From NCBI GenBank assembly GCA_903876875.1, contig CAIRBT010000144.1:44576-108575 (forward strand): a stretch of DNA of 64,000 bases. Reading direction: 5' to 3'. Shown here in pieces: positions 15,347 through 24,332 of the stretch. Under the pieces are notes generated by a model that made no database searches, had not been told where the DNA came from, and saw nothing but the letters and a program-made list of their open reading frames with translations. The position numbers and the translations under genes were made by a program. The first letter of the stretch is position 1; every line of letters begins with the position of its first letter. Source of the DNA: an uncultured Geobacteraceae bacterium. Its GTDB lineage: Bacteria > Desulfobacterota > Desulfuromonadia > Geobacterales > Pseudopelobacteraceae.

Positions 15347-16096
15347 TTAGTGCCCGCCGCCGACAAAGGACATCAGCTTCTGTTCAATAAAGTGGGGGTT
15401 CTCACCATTCTGAATGGCGATCAACCCCTCAAGTATCATAACCCTGCGTAATACCTCTTCTTTCATGCGTATCTTCAGCTTGGTGCCAATGGGCAGGCAG
15501 ATAACGTTGGCAACAATGAGCCCGTAAATAGTTGCCACGAAGGCGACCGCGATTCCCCCTCCCAGCTTTGAGGTGTCGGAGAGGTTGGCCATAACGTGGA
15601 TCAGCCCGAGCACGGCGCCGATGATGCCGATGGTGGGGGAGAAACCGCCGGCGGCTTCATAAAACTCGACGGAATGCTTCGTGTGGTCTTCAAAGGCCAT
15701 GATATCCGCTTCAAGGGTTTCTCGCAGTTTCTGCGGGTCAATACCGTCAACCACCAGGGAGATCCCCTTCTTGATAAACGGATCCTTGGCCGACTGGGCT
15801 TCCTGTTCCAGGGAGATGAGGCCGTTGCGACGAGCCTTGGTGGCGTAGTTGATGATATCTTTCACAACCTGTTCATGGTCAACCTTGGCCGGAAGGAAGG
15901 CTATCTTGATCGCCTTGAAGGAGCTGATGATGGATGGCAGGGGAAAGCAGACGAAGGTGGCACCAAAGGTACCCCCCAGCACGATCATGGCCGCAGTGGG
16001 CTGAATGAGGGCACTGATATGAACCCCCTCAAGTGCGGCTCCACCGAAGACGGCCCCGAAGGCCATTAAGATTCCTACTACTGTGGCTAAATCCAT
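15347..16096 (-). CDS. motA: Flagellar motor stator protein MotA
   Basis: 249 aa, four membrane segments: two near the N-terminus (LATVVGILMAFGAVFGGAAL and TAAMIVLGGTFGATFVCFPL) and two after residue 145 (FSPTIGIIGAVLGLIHVMA and GIAVAFVATIYGLIVANVIC). The large cytoplasmic loop lies between them and carries charged residues that touch FliG. The start is 3 bp after the flbD stop, and motB follows after 6 bp. Together they form the ion-conducting stator. Confidence 0.94.
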   Translation of the reverse strand: MDLATVVGILMAFGAVFGGAALEGVHISALIQPTAAMIVLGGTFGATFVCFPLPSIISSFKAIKIAFLPAKVDHEQVVKDIINYATKARRNGLISLEQEAQSAKDPFIKKGISLVVDGIDPQKLRETLEADIMAFEDHTKHSVEFYEAAGGFSPTIGIIGAVLGLIHVMANLSDTSKLGGGIAVAFVATIYGLIVANVICLPIGTKLKIRMKEEVLRRVMILEGLIAIQNGENPHFIEQKLMSFVGGGH

Positions 16097-16099
16097 ATG

Positions 16100-16423
16100 C
16101 TAATAATCCCGGCTGTGGAATGGAGTAGGGATACGCTTCCCCTGATACTCGGAAAGAGGCTCTTCCGCATGTGCAATGCTGCACTGAAACTGGCTGACGC
16201 CAGTGCGCCCCAGGTATTTCTTTGCGGTACCAAACGCCGCCTGCCGGGAAATACGAGCCCGAAAGGCAACCACCCGGCTTATGATGCTGCGAGCCCGGTC
16301 AATGACGATATACCGATTACCGTTATGGAGCGTGATGACCGTATCCGGGGTTTCCTCAATGCAAATTATGTGATCCGGATTCAAATACATAACCTGTTTA
16401 TCCAGACGGGTGACAGCTATCAT
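16100..16423 (-). CDS. flbD: FlbD family flagellar protein
   Basis: 107 aa. The first 60 residues match the small FlbD family that precedes motA in many flagellar operons: MIAVTRLDKQVMYLNPDHII, then ITLHNGNRYIVIDRA. This is not the Caulobacter regulator of the same name. The rest is a basic extension that I do not recognise. I start at ATG 16423 because GGAG lies 6-7 bp upstream; an in-frame ATG at 16471 would add 16 poorly conserved residues. It is the first gene of flbD-motA-motB. Function is unknown beyond the flagellar association. Confidence 0.8.
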   Translation of the reverse strand: MIAVTRLDKQVMYLNPDHIICIEETPDTVITLHNGNRYIVIDRARSIISRVVAFRARISRQAAFGTAKKYLGRTGVSQFQCSIAHAEEPLSEYQGKRIPTPFHSRDY

Positions 16424-16520
16424 GCAAACTCCAATACAGAATGAGTAATTTCTATAAATATCAAAAATCATTCAAGGTCAAGAACTTTTTATTGTTCTCC
16501 CCTGCTCCACCCCTGCTTTT

Positions 16521-17612
16521 TCAAATCATTGCGTCAATTGCTTCAAAATTTATATACCGCTCGGCGATGGAATTAATGAGATCAATTTTTTCCCGATCCT
16601 CGGGGCCGATTTTCGATACATGCTCCCGCAGCTGATAAAATATCTCAGACGAGGTCTCCGCCATGCGGATATAGGGGATATTACTGTCATCGATAATGCG
16701 CTGGGTGATATCCGAAACGGCCACATGACCGCCAATAACCAGGCCAGCCAGTTTTTTTCGGTATTCGGGAATGTGGTGGAGTGACGAGGCGGTTACCAGC
16801 AGTTCGTCCCGGGAACTGGTCACGATCAGCAGGGTGGAGTCGTCCAGACTGTCAATAACCCGTTGGGACGAGGCGGCACCCAGCTGGATGGTATGGCAGA
16901 GACGGCTCCGGTCGGTTGGATCCCCCTTGAGTGGTAGTCCCAGCAGTTCTGACACATGGAGCAGGGTCGGGTCGGCAAGGGTGGGGAGGTAATCAAAGGC
17001 ACTGGTCACCATGATGTCGGTTTCGGCAAAGGCCTTTTCCAGATACCCAAGGGTGTTGACGCGCTTTTCCGGAACCAGCTTGTTGGCCATGATGATTCGC
17101 ACGTCGGCATGTTCCCGCTGGTAGAGTGCCAGATTCAGTTCAACCGCGTCGATGACGTTGCCGATGCCTCCCCCGGTTACCAGCAGCACCGGTGCGTTCA
17201 ATTCGGCGGCAATGCGGGCGTTATTCATTCCCACCACCGAACCGACACCGCCGTGGCCGGCCCCTTCGATAATGAGAAAGTCATATTTTTCTTCCAGTCG
17301 ATCACAGGCGGCACGGATAGCCTTGCGGGGTGCTTCCGGATCCATTTCGCCATCCAGAAAACGGCGGGTTGTACCGGGTGCCAAAGTTACCGGCGACATC
17401 AGTTCCACATCTTCCTCAACACCAAACACCGTGGAGAACATGGCGGCATCCTTATCGACGATGGTGCCGTTAAACTCAATCCACTTGGGACCGATCGGTT
17501 TCATGAAGCCGACCCGCCGGTATTTTTGTTGTGCCAGATGCATCAGGGAAAGGCTGATAGTGGTTTTACCGCAATGCTGACCGGTGGCTCCGATAAATAT
17601 TTTTTTGCACAT
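16521..17612 (-). CDS. BioD-like P-loop ATPase with DRTGG domain
   Basis: 363 aa. The N-terminal half is a dethiobiotin-synthetase-like NTPase: FIGATGQHCGKTTISLSLMH is the P-loop and LIIEGAGHGGVGSVVGMN a second phosphate/substrate loop. The C-terminal 130 residues fit a DRTGG domain, with LAGLVIGGHVAVSDITQRII, as found in Pta-like and CBS-linked proteins. The family is often listed as AAA family ATPase or phosphotransacetylase-like; no acetyltransferase domain is present here. It is followed by flbD on the same strand after 97 bp. GAGGAG lies 14 bp before the ATG, rather far. Role unknown. Confidence 0.8.
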   Translation of the reverse strand: MCKKIFIGATGQHCGKTTISLSLMHLAQQKYRRVGFMKPIGPKWIEFNGTIVDKDAAMFSTVFGVEEDVELMSPVTLAPGTTRRFLDGEMDPEAPRKAIRAACDRLEEKYDFLIIEGAGHGGVGSVVGMNNARIAAELNAPVLLVTGGGIGNVIDAVELNLALYQREHADVRIIMANKLVPEKRVNTLGYLEKAFAETDIMVTSAFDYLPTLADPTLLHVSELLGLPLKGDPTDRSRLCHTIQLGAASSQRVIDSLDDSTLLIVTSSRDELLVTASSLHHIPEYRKKLAGLVIGGHVAVSDITQRIIDDSNIPYIRMAETSSEIFYQLREHVSKIGPEDREKIDLINSIAERYINFEAIDAMI

Positions 17613-17774
17613 AGCTTTAGATGTGACTCCTCAACTCTCAATAACCATGAAAAAGCGGAAAGAACGGGCTTTACTGATGATACCATGCCAGAAATTACCG
17701 AATCTTTCAAGAGAGAGCAACCAATCATCGTAAATAACCCATCGGGTAATGCGGATTAATCTGACTAAAATGAA

Positions 17775-17803
17775 TTGACAGCGGAACATCAATCATCTAC
17801 TTT
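17775..17803 (+). promoter_or_regulatory. Probable sigma-70 promoter of the thi operon
   Basis: TTGACA at 17775-17780, 17-bp spacer, then TACTTT at 17798-17803. The predicted start at about 17810 coincides with the first base of the TPP riboswitch. Confidence 0.5.
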
Positions 17804-17809
17804 GAGCAA

Positions 17810-17890
17810 AAGCTGGGGGAGTTTCGACTGAGAACGGTAAGTACCGTGACCCTTCGTACCTGATCCGGGTAATGCCGGCGTAGGGAAGCG
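17810..17890 (+). promoter_or_regulatory. TPP riboswitch (THI element)
   Basis: Conserved core: GCTGGGGGAGT, CGACTGAGA, TGACCCTTCGTACCTGATC, CGGGTAATGCCGGCG and TAGGGAAGC. It senses thiamine pyrophosphate and turns off thiS-thiG-thiE when the vitamin is plentiful. Confidence 0.95.
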
Positions 17891-17910
17891 CGCCGATTGA
17901 GGTAACACAC

Positions 17911-17933
17911 AAGCCGCTGCCGCGGTTTTTTTT
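17911..17933 (+). terminator. Expression-platform terminator of the TPP riboswitch
   Basis: GCCGC (17913-17917) pairs with GCGGT (17922-17926) around TGCC, extendable by AA/TT, followed by eight T. It ends 17 bp before thiS, so control is probably at transcription. Confidence 0.75.
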
Positions 17934-17950
17934 GTTTGAAGGAGGCAGGT

Positions 17951-18160
17951 ATGCAGATCACACTCAATGGTGACAGGACAGAGGTTGCCGAAGTAAGTAC
18001 GGTAGCTTCGCTGCTCATACAACTCAGCATCGGCAGGGACCGGGTGGCGGTGGAACGAAACGGTGACATTGTGCCGAAGGCAACCTACGAACAACAGGCA
18101 CTCGCTGAAAACGATACTATTGAAATAGTCCATTTTGTCGGTGGAGGGCAAACGATATGA
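17951..18160 (+). CDS. thiS: Sulfur carrier protein ThiS
   Basis: 69 aa beta-grasp sulfur carrier for the thiazole of thiamine. It begins [14 protein letters not shown] and ends [10 protein letters not shown] plus three more residues, QTI. ThiS normally ends at Gly-Gly because the terminal carboxylate is adenylated by ThiF and converted to thiocarboxylate, so the QTI tail would have to be removed first. I checked the codons: GGT GGA GGG CAA ACG ATA TGA. Start ATG 17951 has GGAGG 5 bp upstream; an upstream in-frame ATG at 17936 lacks one. The stop overlaps thiG by 4 bp. No thiF is present in the window. Confidence 0.92.
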   Translation: MQITLNGDRTEVAEVSTVASLLIQLSIGRDRVAVERNGDIVPKATYEQQALAENDTIEIVHFVGGGQTI

Positions 18161-18936
18161 CCCAATGTACGGATAAACTAATCATAGGGGGGCGTGAGTT
18201 TTCTTCACGTCTCATGGTAGGCACCGGTAAGTATGCCAGTTTTGAGCAGACCGCCCAAGCTCTGGCTGTCTCCGGTGCGCAAATAATTACGGTGGCGGTA
18301 CGGAGAGTTAATCTTGATCGGAGCAAAGAGTCGCTCCTTGATTATATAGACCTCAAAAAATACACCCTCCTGCCGAATACCGCCGGTTGTTATACCGCCG
18401 ACGATGCGGTGCGAACCTGTCGCCTTGCCCGGGAAGCCGGCATGTCTGACTTTGTCAAGCTGGAGGTGCTGGGGGATGAAAAAACCCTCTTTCCAGACAA
18501 TGAAGAGCTGCTCAAGGCGGCGAAGATACTGGTGGCAGAGGGCTTCACCGTGCTCCCCTATTGCAGCGATGACGTGATTGTCTGTAAAAAGCTGGAGGAC
18601 ATCGGTTGCGCAGCGGTGATGCCGCTGGGGGCACCCATCGGCAGCGGTCTCGGCATTCGTAATCCCTATAATATCAGGATAATTCTGGAAAACGTCTCGG
18701 TTCCGGTCATTGTTGATGCCGGTGTCGGCTCGGCCTCAGATGCGGCGGTAGCCATGGAGCTTGGCTGTGCCGGGGTGCTGATGAACACCGCCATTGCCGG
18801 TGCCCAGGACCCCATCGCCATGGCAGAAGCCATGAAGCTGGCGGTCATTGCGGGGAGGCTCTCCTTTAAAGCGGGGCGAATTCCAAGAAAACTTTACGCC
18901 AATGCGTCCAGTCCGCTGGATGGCATGATCGGGTAA
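18157..18936 (+). CDS. thiG: Thiazole synthase ThiG
   Basis: 259 aa TIM-barrel enzyme that builds the thiazole phosphate from DXP, ThiS-thiocarboxylate and dehydroglycine. The Schiff-base Lys is residue 101 in [13 protein letters not shown]. Phosphate-loop motifs [16 protein letters not shown] and [20 protein letters not shown] are intact, and the end reads [10 protein letters not shown]. The first ATG overlaps the thiS stop (ATGA), so the pair is translationally coupled. thiE follows 10 bp downstream. Confidence 0.96.
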   Translation: MTQCTDKLIIGGREFSSRLMVGTGKYASFEQTAQALAVSGAQIITVAVRRVNLDRSKESLLDYIDLKKYTLLPNTAGCYTADDAVRTCRLAREAGMSDFVKLEVLGDEKTLFPDNEELLKAAKILVAEGFTVLPYCSDDVIVCKKLEDIGCAAVMPLGAPIGSGLGIRNPYNIRIILENVSVPVIVDAGVGSASDAAVAMELGCAGVLMNTAIAGAQDPIAMAEAMKLAVIAGRLSFKAGRIPRKLYANASSPLDGMIG

Positions 18937-18946
18937 ACAGCATTTC

Positions 18947-19588
18947 ATGTCACTCTCCGATTTTTGCCTCTACCTGATTACTGACCGGCATCAGACCGGG
19001 GGCAGGGAGCTGCTGGAGGTGGTGGAACGGGCACTTGACGGCGGGGTCAGGGGAGTGCAACTCCGGGAAAAGGATCTGTCCGGTGCCGAAATGTACCGCA
19101 CTGCTGAGGCCATGCGCCAGCTGACCGACCGCTATGACGCCCGGCTCCTTATCAATGAGCGTGCCGATGTCGCTGTGGCGGTGGGAGCCGATGGTGTTCA
19201 GCTTGGCATTGCCGGTCTGCCGGTTTCTGCCGTGCGACAGCTCCTTGGCCCTGGCAAAATTATTGGCTATTCTGCCCATAGCCGGGAAGAAGCAGAGCGG
19301 GTGCAGCGGGATGGTGCCGATTTTGTCACCTTCGGCCCTGTCTATGAAACCCCCTCAAAGCTGCGCTACGGGGCACCGGTCGGTCTGCAGCGGTTGACGG
19401 AGACGGCCGCCGCACTACGGATTCCGGTGATGGCACTCGGGGGAATCTCACTGGCTAACGTATCAGAAACATTTACCGCCACCATTCGGGGGGTAGCCGT
19501 TATTTCGGCGGTTCTCGGTGCTGCAGACCCCCGGGGTGCCGCCCTTACCCTTCTGAAGAAGATCGAAGAATATGCCCAACGCCCCTGA
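18947..19588 (+). CDS. thiE: Thiamine-phosphate synthase ThiE
   Basis: 213 aa TIM barrel that joins HMP-PP and thiazole phosphate. VQLREKDLSGAEMY near residue 36 carries the diphosphate-binding Arg/Lys. LLINERADVAVAVGADGVQL has Glu where many ThiE proteins have Asp in the LINDR motif. FGPVYETPSKLRYGAPVG near residue 126 and MALGGISLANV near 160 are standard. TenI-like enzymes share the fold, but the intact phosphate motifs and the position after thiS-thiG favour ThiE. Its 3' end overlaps the next gene by 17 bp. Confidence 0.92.
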   Translation: MSLSDFCLYLITDRHQTGGRELLEVVERALDGGVRGVQLREKDLSGAEMYRTAEAMRQLTDRYDARLLINERADVAVAVGADGVQLGIAGLPVSAVRQLLGPGKIIGYSAHSREEAERVQRDGADFVTFGPVYETPSKLRYGAPVGLQRLTETAAALRIPVMALGGISLANVSETFTATIRGVAVISAVLGAADPRGAALTLLKKIEEYAQRP

Positions 19589-20522
19589 CCAGACAATCCA
19601 CCACCAGTTGCATATTAATTCCTACGGCCATTATCTGCGTCGCCGCTTTGGTTGTCGCGTCAGTAAGGTTAACGTGGATGCGGGTTTTACCTGTCCGAAC
19701 CGGGATGGCAGCAAGGGGGTCGGCGGCTGTGTCTACTGCAATAATGTCTCTTTCTCACCAAAGGAAACCCTGTCCGCCATACCACTGGAAAAGCAGATGG
19801 CGGATGGCATGGCCTATCATCGTATCCGGCTTGGCTCGGAAAAATTCATCATCTACTTCCAAAAATACACCAATACCTACGGCTCCACCGACCTATTGGC
19901 CGACCTCTATCACCGCGCCCTCGACCATCCGGACGTCATCGGCATTTCCGTCGGTACCCGTCCCGATTCACTGACCGATGAGGCCCTTGAGCTTCTGACA
20001 GAAATCGCCCGTACGAAATATGTTTGCCTTGAGCTGGGGCTCCAGTCCATGGACGACGGCATACTGGAGCGTATCAATCGGGGACACACACGGGCTGATT
20101 TTGTTGCCGCCGTTGGGCGGGCGGCAGGGCGGAGTTTTGACCTCTGTGCCCACCTGATTCATGGTTTTCCGGGGGAGAGCAGAAGTGATTTTCTTAAAAC
20201 GGCTCACTTTATGGCAACGCTACCGATACAGTCGTTGAAGCTCCACCAGTTACATGCGGTTGAGGGAACAGAGCTTGCCGAGTGGTATCGCCGGGGGGAG
20301 TTTGTGCCGCTGACCCTCCACGATTATGTCACGACGGTGGCCGATTTCCTGGAACTGCTTCCGGCAGAAATTGCGATTCAACGCCTGTACGGTTCGGCAC
20401 CGCTGGACATCTGTGTGGCACCCCGGTGGGGATTGAAAAATAATGCCATGTGGTTTGCCATTGTTAATGAGCTGGGCAGGCGGGGGAGTTGGCAGGGGTG
20501 CCGTGCCGGTGAACCGCTCTGA
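19572..20522 (+). CDS. YhcC-type radical SAM protein (TIGR01212 family)
   Basis: 316 aa. The family's long-spaced cluster motif is present: FTCPNRDGSKGVGGCVYCNN, one Cys and then a CxxC, coordinating a 4Fe-4S cluster for radical SAM chemistry. SKVNVDAGF precedes it and IYFQKYTNTYGSTD follows. LGLQSMDDGILERINRGHT is characteristic of the Elp3/YhcC group. The substrate of this family is not established. It overlaps the end of thiE by 17 bp and so rides on the TPP-controlled transcript, which may be coincidental. The 150 bp after it holds a sigma-28-type promoter for the next gene. Confidence 0.88.
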   Translation: MPNAPDQTIHHQLHINSYGHYLRRRFGCRVSKVNVDAGFTCPNRDGSKGVGGCVYCNNVSFSPKETLSAIPLEKQMADGMAYHRIRLGSEKFIIYFQKYTNTYGSTDLLADLYHRALDHPDVIGISVGTRPDSLTDEALELLTEIARTKYVCLELGLQSMDDGILERINRGHTRADFVAAVGRAAGRSFDLCAHLIHGFPGESRSDFLKTAHFMATLPIQSLKLHQLHAVEGTELAEWYRRGEFVPLTLHDYVTTVADFLELLPAEIAIQRLYGSAPLDICVAPRWGLKNNAMWFAIVNELGRRGSWQGCRAGEPL

Positions 20523-20601
20523 GAGGGATCCGTTTCTGCACGGAGTGCTGCCTTTAAAAGGGTAGAAGTGCCATTCCCCTAAATTCTACGTTGGAATTAG
20601 T

Positions 20602-20629
20602 TAAAAATTAAGTTAGAATGCCCCGATAA
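20602..20629 (+). promoter_or_regulatory. Sigma-28 (FliA)-type promoter of the chemoreceptor gene
   Basis: TAAA at 20602-20605, 16 bp, then CCCGATAA at 20622-20629 (seven of eight to GCCGATAA). It lies about 50 bp before the receptor ATG. Motility genes of this kind are standard FliA targets. Confidence 0.6.
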
Positions 20630-20678
20630 TCGGTATACGTAAAGAAGCGAATACTACGAGATACACAGGAGGTTGCCC

Positions 20679-22319
20679 ATGTTTAAACGGTTTGGAAACT
20701 GGCGCATACAGTCAAAGATAATGTCCATTACCGTTGTGAGTATTTTCATCATGCTCGCCGGCCTTTTCCTCTACCTGATTCCTGCCGTTGTTGACAACAT
20801 CATGAAGGAAAAACAGGACGCCACCCGCCATATCGTCGAAACCGCCCTGGCGGTCATTGAACAGCACGATACCGATGCCAAGGCCGGAAAAATACCGCTG
20901 GAGCAGGCCAAAAAAGAGGCGGCAGAGATCATCGCCCGCATGCGCTATGAGAAGAAAGAATATCTCTGGATCAACGACCTTCAGGCACTCTGCATCATGC
21001 ATCCGGTCAAGCCGGAGCTGAACGGCAAGGATCTGTCAGGGCTCAAGGATCCCAACGGTGTGGCAATTTTCTCTGAATTTGTGGCGGTCTGCAAAAGCAA
21101 GGGGAGCGGCTTCGTCAATTACATGTGGCCAAAACCGGGAGAAAAGGATCCGGTACCCAAAATCTCTTATGTCAAGCTCTATGAGCCGTGGGGGTGGGTG
21201 CTGGGGAGCGGCATCTATGTGGATGACGTTCAGAGAGAGGCCAGCAAGATCAAGTGGATGTTCCTCGGGCTGAATCTGTTTATCGCTCTGGTGAGTCTGC
21301 TGCTGGCCTATTCGGTCAGTAGCGGTGTCACGAAAACCCTCTGTTATGTGGCCGACAATCTTGAGGAAATGGCACAAGGGGGGGGAGATCTCACGCGCCG
21401 TCTCACCGTTGTGCAGGAGGATGAGACCGGCAGACTTGCCCGTGCCTTCAACAGTTTCCTGGATAATCTCAAGGAAATTGTTTACCGGATTAACCAGAAT
21501 GCCGTTCATGTGGCCGGATCGGCGGAAAACCTCAATAGAACGGCGGCTGCCATCGCCTATGGCACTGAAAATGCCGCTTCCCAGTCAACCGCCGTTGCCG
21601 TTGCCTGTGAAGAGATGGCGGCAACGTCGGCGGATATTGCCGACAACTGTATCCGTACCGTGGAAATATCCAATCGGGCAGCCCAGACGGCCCAGAGTGG
21701 TTCAGATGTGGTTGGCCGTGCAGTAGAGAGCATCCAGCGTATTGCCGTCAAGGTTCAGCAGAGTGCCAAAACCGTGGCATCACTGGGCACCCGCTCCGAG
21801 CAGATCGGCAATATTGTCGGTACCATTGAGGACATTGCCGACCAGACCAACCTTTTGGCACTTAATGCGGCCATTGAGGCGGCACGTGCCGGTGAACAGG
21901 GACGGGGTTTTGCCGTTGTTGCCGATGAAGTGCGGGCACTGGCCGAGCGGACGACCCGTGCCACCAGGGAAATCAGTGAAATGATCAAGGCGATCCAGAA
22001 AGAGACCCAGTCTGCGGTGGATGCCATGGAAGAAGGGGTGCAGGAGGTTGAGCGGGGTACCGAAGATGCCTCCCGTTCCGGTCACGCTCTGGAAGAAATC
22101 ATGGCCCAGGTTGGTGATTTGACGGAACAGATCAACCAGATTGCCACTGCGGCGGAAGAGCAGACGGCCACTACCCAGGAAATAAGCAAGAGCATGCACC
22201 AGATCACCGATGCGGTGAGCGATGCGTCGAAAAGCTCCCAGGATACTGCCGGTTCGGCCGGTGAACTGGCGAACATGGCCGAGGAACTGAAACGCATAGT
22301 GTCCCAGTTTAGAATGTAG
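20679..22319 (+). CDS. Methyl-accepting chemotaxis protein with single Cache sensor
   Basis: 546 aa. Membrane segment 1 is at residues 15-37. A periplasmic sCache_2-type domain follows ([18 protein letters not shown], and later [17 protein letters not shown]), then membrane segment 2 near residues 190-212, a HAMP linker, and a long signalling coiled coil. The hairpin tip is [20 protein letters not shown], which contacts CheA and CheW. It ends SQFRM, without a CheR-binding pentapeptide. Cache domains of this type often bind small carboxylates; the ligand here is unknown. AGGAGG 6 bp before ATG 20679 decides the start. Confidence 0.94.
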   Translation: MFKRFGNWRIQSKIMSITVVSIFIMLAGLFLYLIPAVVDNIMKEKQDATRHIVETALAVIEQHDTDAKAGKIPLEQAKKEAAEIIARMRYEKKEYLWINDLQALCIMHPVKPELNGKDLSGLKDPNGVAIFSEFVAVCKSKGSGFVNYMWPKPGEKDPVPKISYVKLYEPWGWVLGSGIYVDDVQREASKIKWMFLGLNLFIALVSLLLAYSVSSGVTKTLCYVADNLEEMAQGGGDLTRRLTVVQEDETGRLARAFNSFLDNLKEIVYRINQNAVHVAGSAENLNRTAAAIAYGTENAASQSTAVAVACEEMAATSADIADNCIRTVEISNRAAQTAQSGSDVVGRAVESIQRIAVKVQQSAKTVASLGTRSEQIGNIVGTIEDIADQTNLLALNAAIEAARAGEQGRGFAVVADEVRALAERTTRATREISEMIKAIQKETQSAVDAMEEGVQEVERGTEDASRSGHALEEIMAQVGDLTEQINQIATAAEEQTATTQEISKSMHQITDAVSDASKSSQDTAGSAGELANMAEELKRIVSQFRM

Positions 22320-22351
22320 GCGGGATTGCTGTGCCGTTACGAGACAGTACC

Positions 22352-23506
22352 ATGAAAGGTAGCCGGACCGCACTGATCTATTCACCCCTGTTCGGCACCT
22401 TTGATTACGGCAATGACCATCCGTTTAAAATCCAGCGTACCCGCATGGCGCACGATCTCATGGCGGCTTATGGACTGCTTGAACTCCCCGGTATGGAGAT
22501 CCGCGATTGTCAGCCGGTAACGGAGGAGTTGCTGCTGTCGTTCCACACCCCGGATTACCTTGCCTGCCTCCGGGAGTTCAGTGAATCCGATGGGGCGCGA
22601 GCCGATTTCAGGTATGGTCTGGGCGATGCGGAATGCCCCGTTTTTAAAGGGCTCTACCAGTATGCCACCCTGGGGGTCGGCGCGACCTTTGAGGCGGCAC
22701 GACTGGTTGAAGAGGAAGGGTTTGCCGCCGCCTTCAATATGAACGGTGGTTGGCACCACGCCCATCGGGGGCGGGCTTCCGGTTTTTCCTATCTCAATGA
22801 TGCGGCCGTTGCTATCAACTGGCTGGTTTCCCGGGGGAGACGGGTACTCTATCTGGACATTGACGCCCACCATGGGGATGGTGTGCAGGAAGCCTTTTAC
22901 GATACGGATCAGGTACTGACCATATCGCTCCACGAGAGTGGTATCTATTTCTATCCCGGTACCGGTTACGAAGATGAAACCGGTGAAGGAAAGGGCGTTG
23001 GCTATTCGGTGAATGTGCCGCTGCTGGCTCATACCGATGATGCCCTCTATCTCAAGGCATTTGACGAGGTGGCCTATCCACTCATGGCGGCCTTTGATCC
23101 GGATATTATCGTTACCCAGATTGGGGCAGACACCTTCCGCACCGACCCCCTCACTAACCTGGAAATTACCACCCATAGTTACAGTGGTATTCTGGCACGG
23201 ATCAAACGGCTGAAAATCCCCTGGGTGGCATTGGGGGGTGGGGGATACGATCTGATGAATACCAGCCGGGCCTGGACCATCGCCTGGGCGATCATGAACG
23301 GTGTGGAACTTGACCCGCTCCTGCCGTCATCATTTGTTACCATGATCGAACCACTGGGGTACCAGAACCGTATACTGCTCGATGCCAAGCATTGGGCCCA
23401 TGAACCGGAGCGGGATCTTGCGCTGACCTCCCTTCAAAAAAGCATCGCCCGGATACAGAAGACCATCTTTCCCGGCATACTCGGAACCCATGGCAATCTT
23501 ACCTGA
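22352..23506 (+). CDS. AcuC/class I HDAC-like deacetylase
   Basis: About 384 aa zinc-dependent deacetylase fold. The active site is complete: GGWHHAHRGRASGFSYLND (tandem His), YLDIDAHHGDGVQEAFY (zinc Asp and His), GADTFRTDPL (second zinc Asp) and GGGGYD (catalytic Tyr). Bacterial relatives act on acetyl-lysine of acetyl-CoA synthetase (AcuC) or on acetylpolyamines; the substrate here is open. Start is ATG 22352 or GTG 22331; neither has a strong ribosome site. It overlaps the next unknown gene by 17 bp and heads a run of tightly packed genes ending with small membrane proteins. Confidence 0.9.
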   Translation: MKGSRTALIYSPLFGTFDYGNDHPFKIQRTRMAHDLMAAYGLLELPGMEIRDCQPVTEELLLSFHTPDYLACLREFSESDGARADFRYGLGDAECPVFKGLYQYATLGVGATFEAARLVEEEGFAAAFNMNGGWHHAHRGRASGFSYLNDAAVAINWLVSRGRRVLYLDIDAHHGDGVQEAFYDTDQVLTISLHESGIYFYPGTGYEDETGEGKGVGYSVNVPLLAHTDDALYLKAFDEVAYPLMAAFDPDIIVTQIGADTFRTDPLTNLEITTHSYSGILARIKRLKIPWVALGGGGYDLMNTSRAWTIAWAIMNGVELDPLLPSSFVTMIEPLGYQNRILLDAKHWAHEPERDLALTSLQKSIARIQKTIFPGILGTHGNLT

Positions 23507-24332
23507 CAATAGTCAGTTGTGTGACGTCTCAGGGAGACCGCTCTCTTCCCTGCAGGCCATCAACCGGCTTGGCGAAGCGGAGAAGGAAGCTGTCTACTCC
23601 GCTCTGCTACCGCTCCGACTCAGAAGAATCCTTGGACTGGCTGAAGGTTCTTTTTGCAACCGGGCGGGGGAAAAACTTGTGACCGTTATTGCTCCACTCG
23701 GTTTACCACTGGTGCGGATCGAGGCCCGGATGAGGCCGGATGATCCGGTGACCCTGTTCTTTCTGGAACTGTCCGATACCCAGTTTCATCAGATGGAACT
23801 CAGTTTTTGCATCATCCGGGATCCGGCCAGCCCCAGCTATGCCGTTGATGTGGATGAAAGCGGGAGAAATAACTGGTTTGCCTCCCACGGACGCCATATT
23901 GCTGAAGAGTTGCGGGCCATGAATGCCGGGCTGTTTCCCAATCAGACCCATCACGGCCTGCAACTGTTTGCCGAGTTTTTTCCGCTGCTGGAGCGTTTTA
24001 CCGATTCCCTCGGCATGCAGATGATCATCGGAGAGCCGCTCTCCTACGATAATGCCATTCGCTACGAAAAATATGGCTTTGATTATCTACGGGGGAAGCG
24101 CTTGATGCGGGAAATAGACCGGGAATTTCAGCCGGGGGGGAAATATTTTCAGCGGCTTGATGGCTCGAGCCCCTTCCGGATGCCCGGCATGGAGCGGACG
24201 GTCTGTGGTCGGAGCTGGGCGATCCACGACGGGATTATGGATGAGCCGTGGGATGAAGTACACATTTACCATATGGTCGGTGTTAACGCCGGTATCAATA
24301 CGTTTCCGGGAAGAGAGGAACAACAACGATGA
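23490..24332 (+). CDS. Conserved-looking unknown, second gene of the deacetylase operon
   Basis: 280 aa soluble protein, family not recognised. No signal peptide or membrane segment. The segment IRYEKYGFDYLRGKRLMREI at about residues 189-208 has the look of the C-terminal part of GNAT acyltransferases (A-x-R-x-YEK-x-GF), but no acetyl-CoA P-loop is evident, so I do not call it an acetyltransferase. Overlaps with the deacetylase upstream (17 bp) and with the TPR gene downstream (ATGA) argue for co-expression. A partner or modifier acting with the deacetylase is a reasonable hypothesis only. Confidence 0.75.
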   Translation: MAILPDNSQLCDVSGRPLSSLQAINRLGEAEKEAVYSALLPLRLRRILGLAEGSFCNRAGEKLVTVIAPLGLPLVRIEARMRPDDPVTLFFLELSDTQFHQMELSFCIIRDPASPSYAVDVDESGRNNWFASHGRHIAEELRAMNAGLFPNQTHHGLQLFAEFFPLLERFTDSLGMQMIIGEPLSYDNAIRYEKYGFDYLRGKRLMREIDREFQPGGKYFQRLDGSSPFRMPGMERTVCGRSWAIHDGIMDEPWDEVHIYHMVGVNAGINTFPGREEQQR

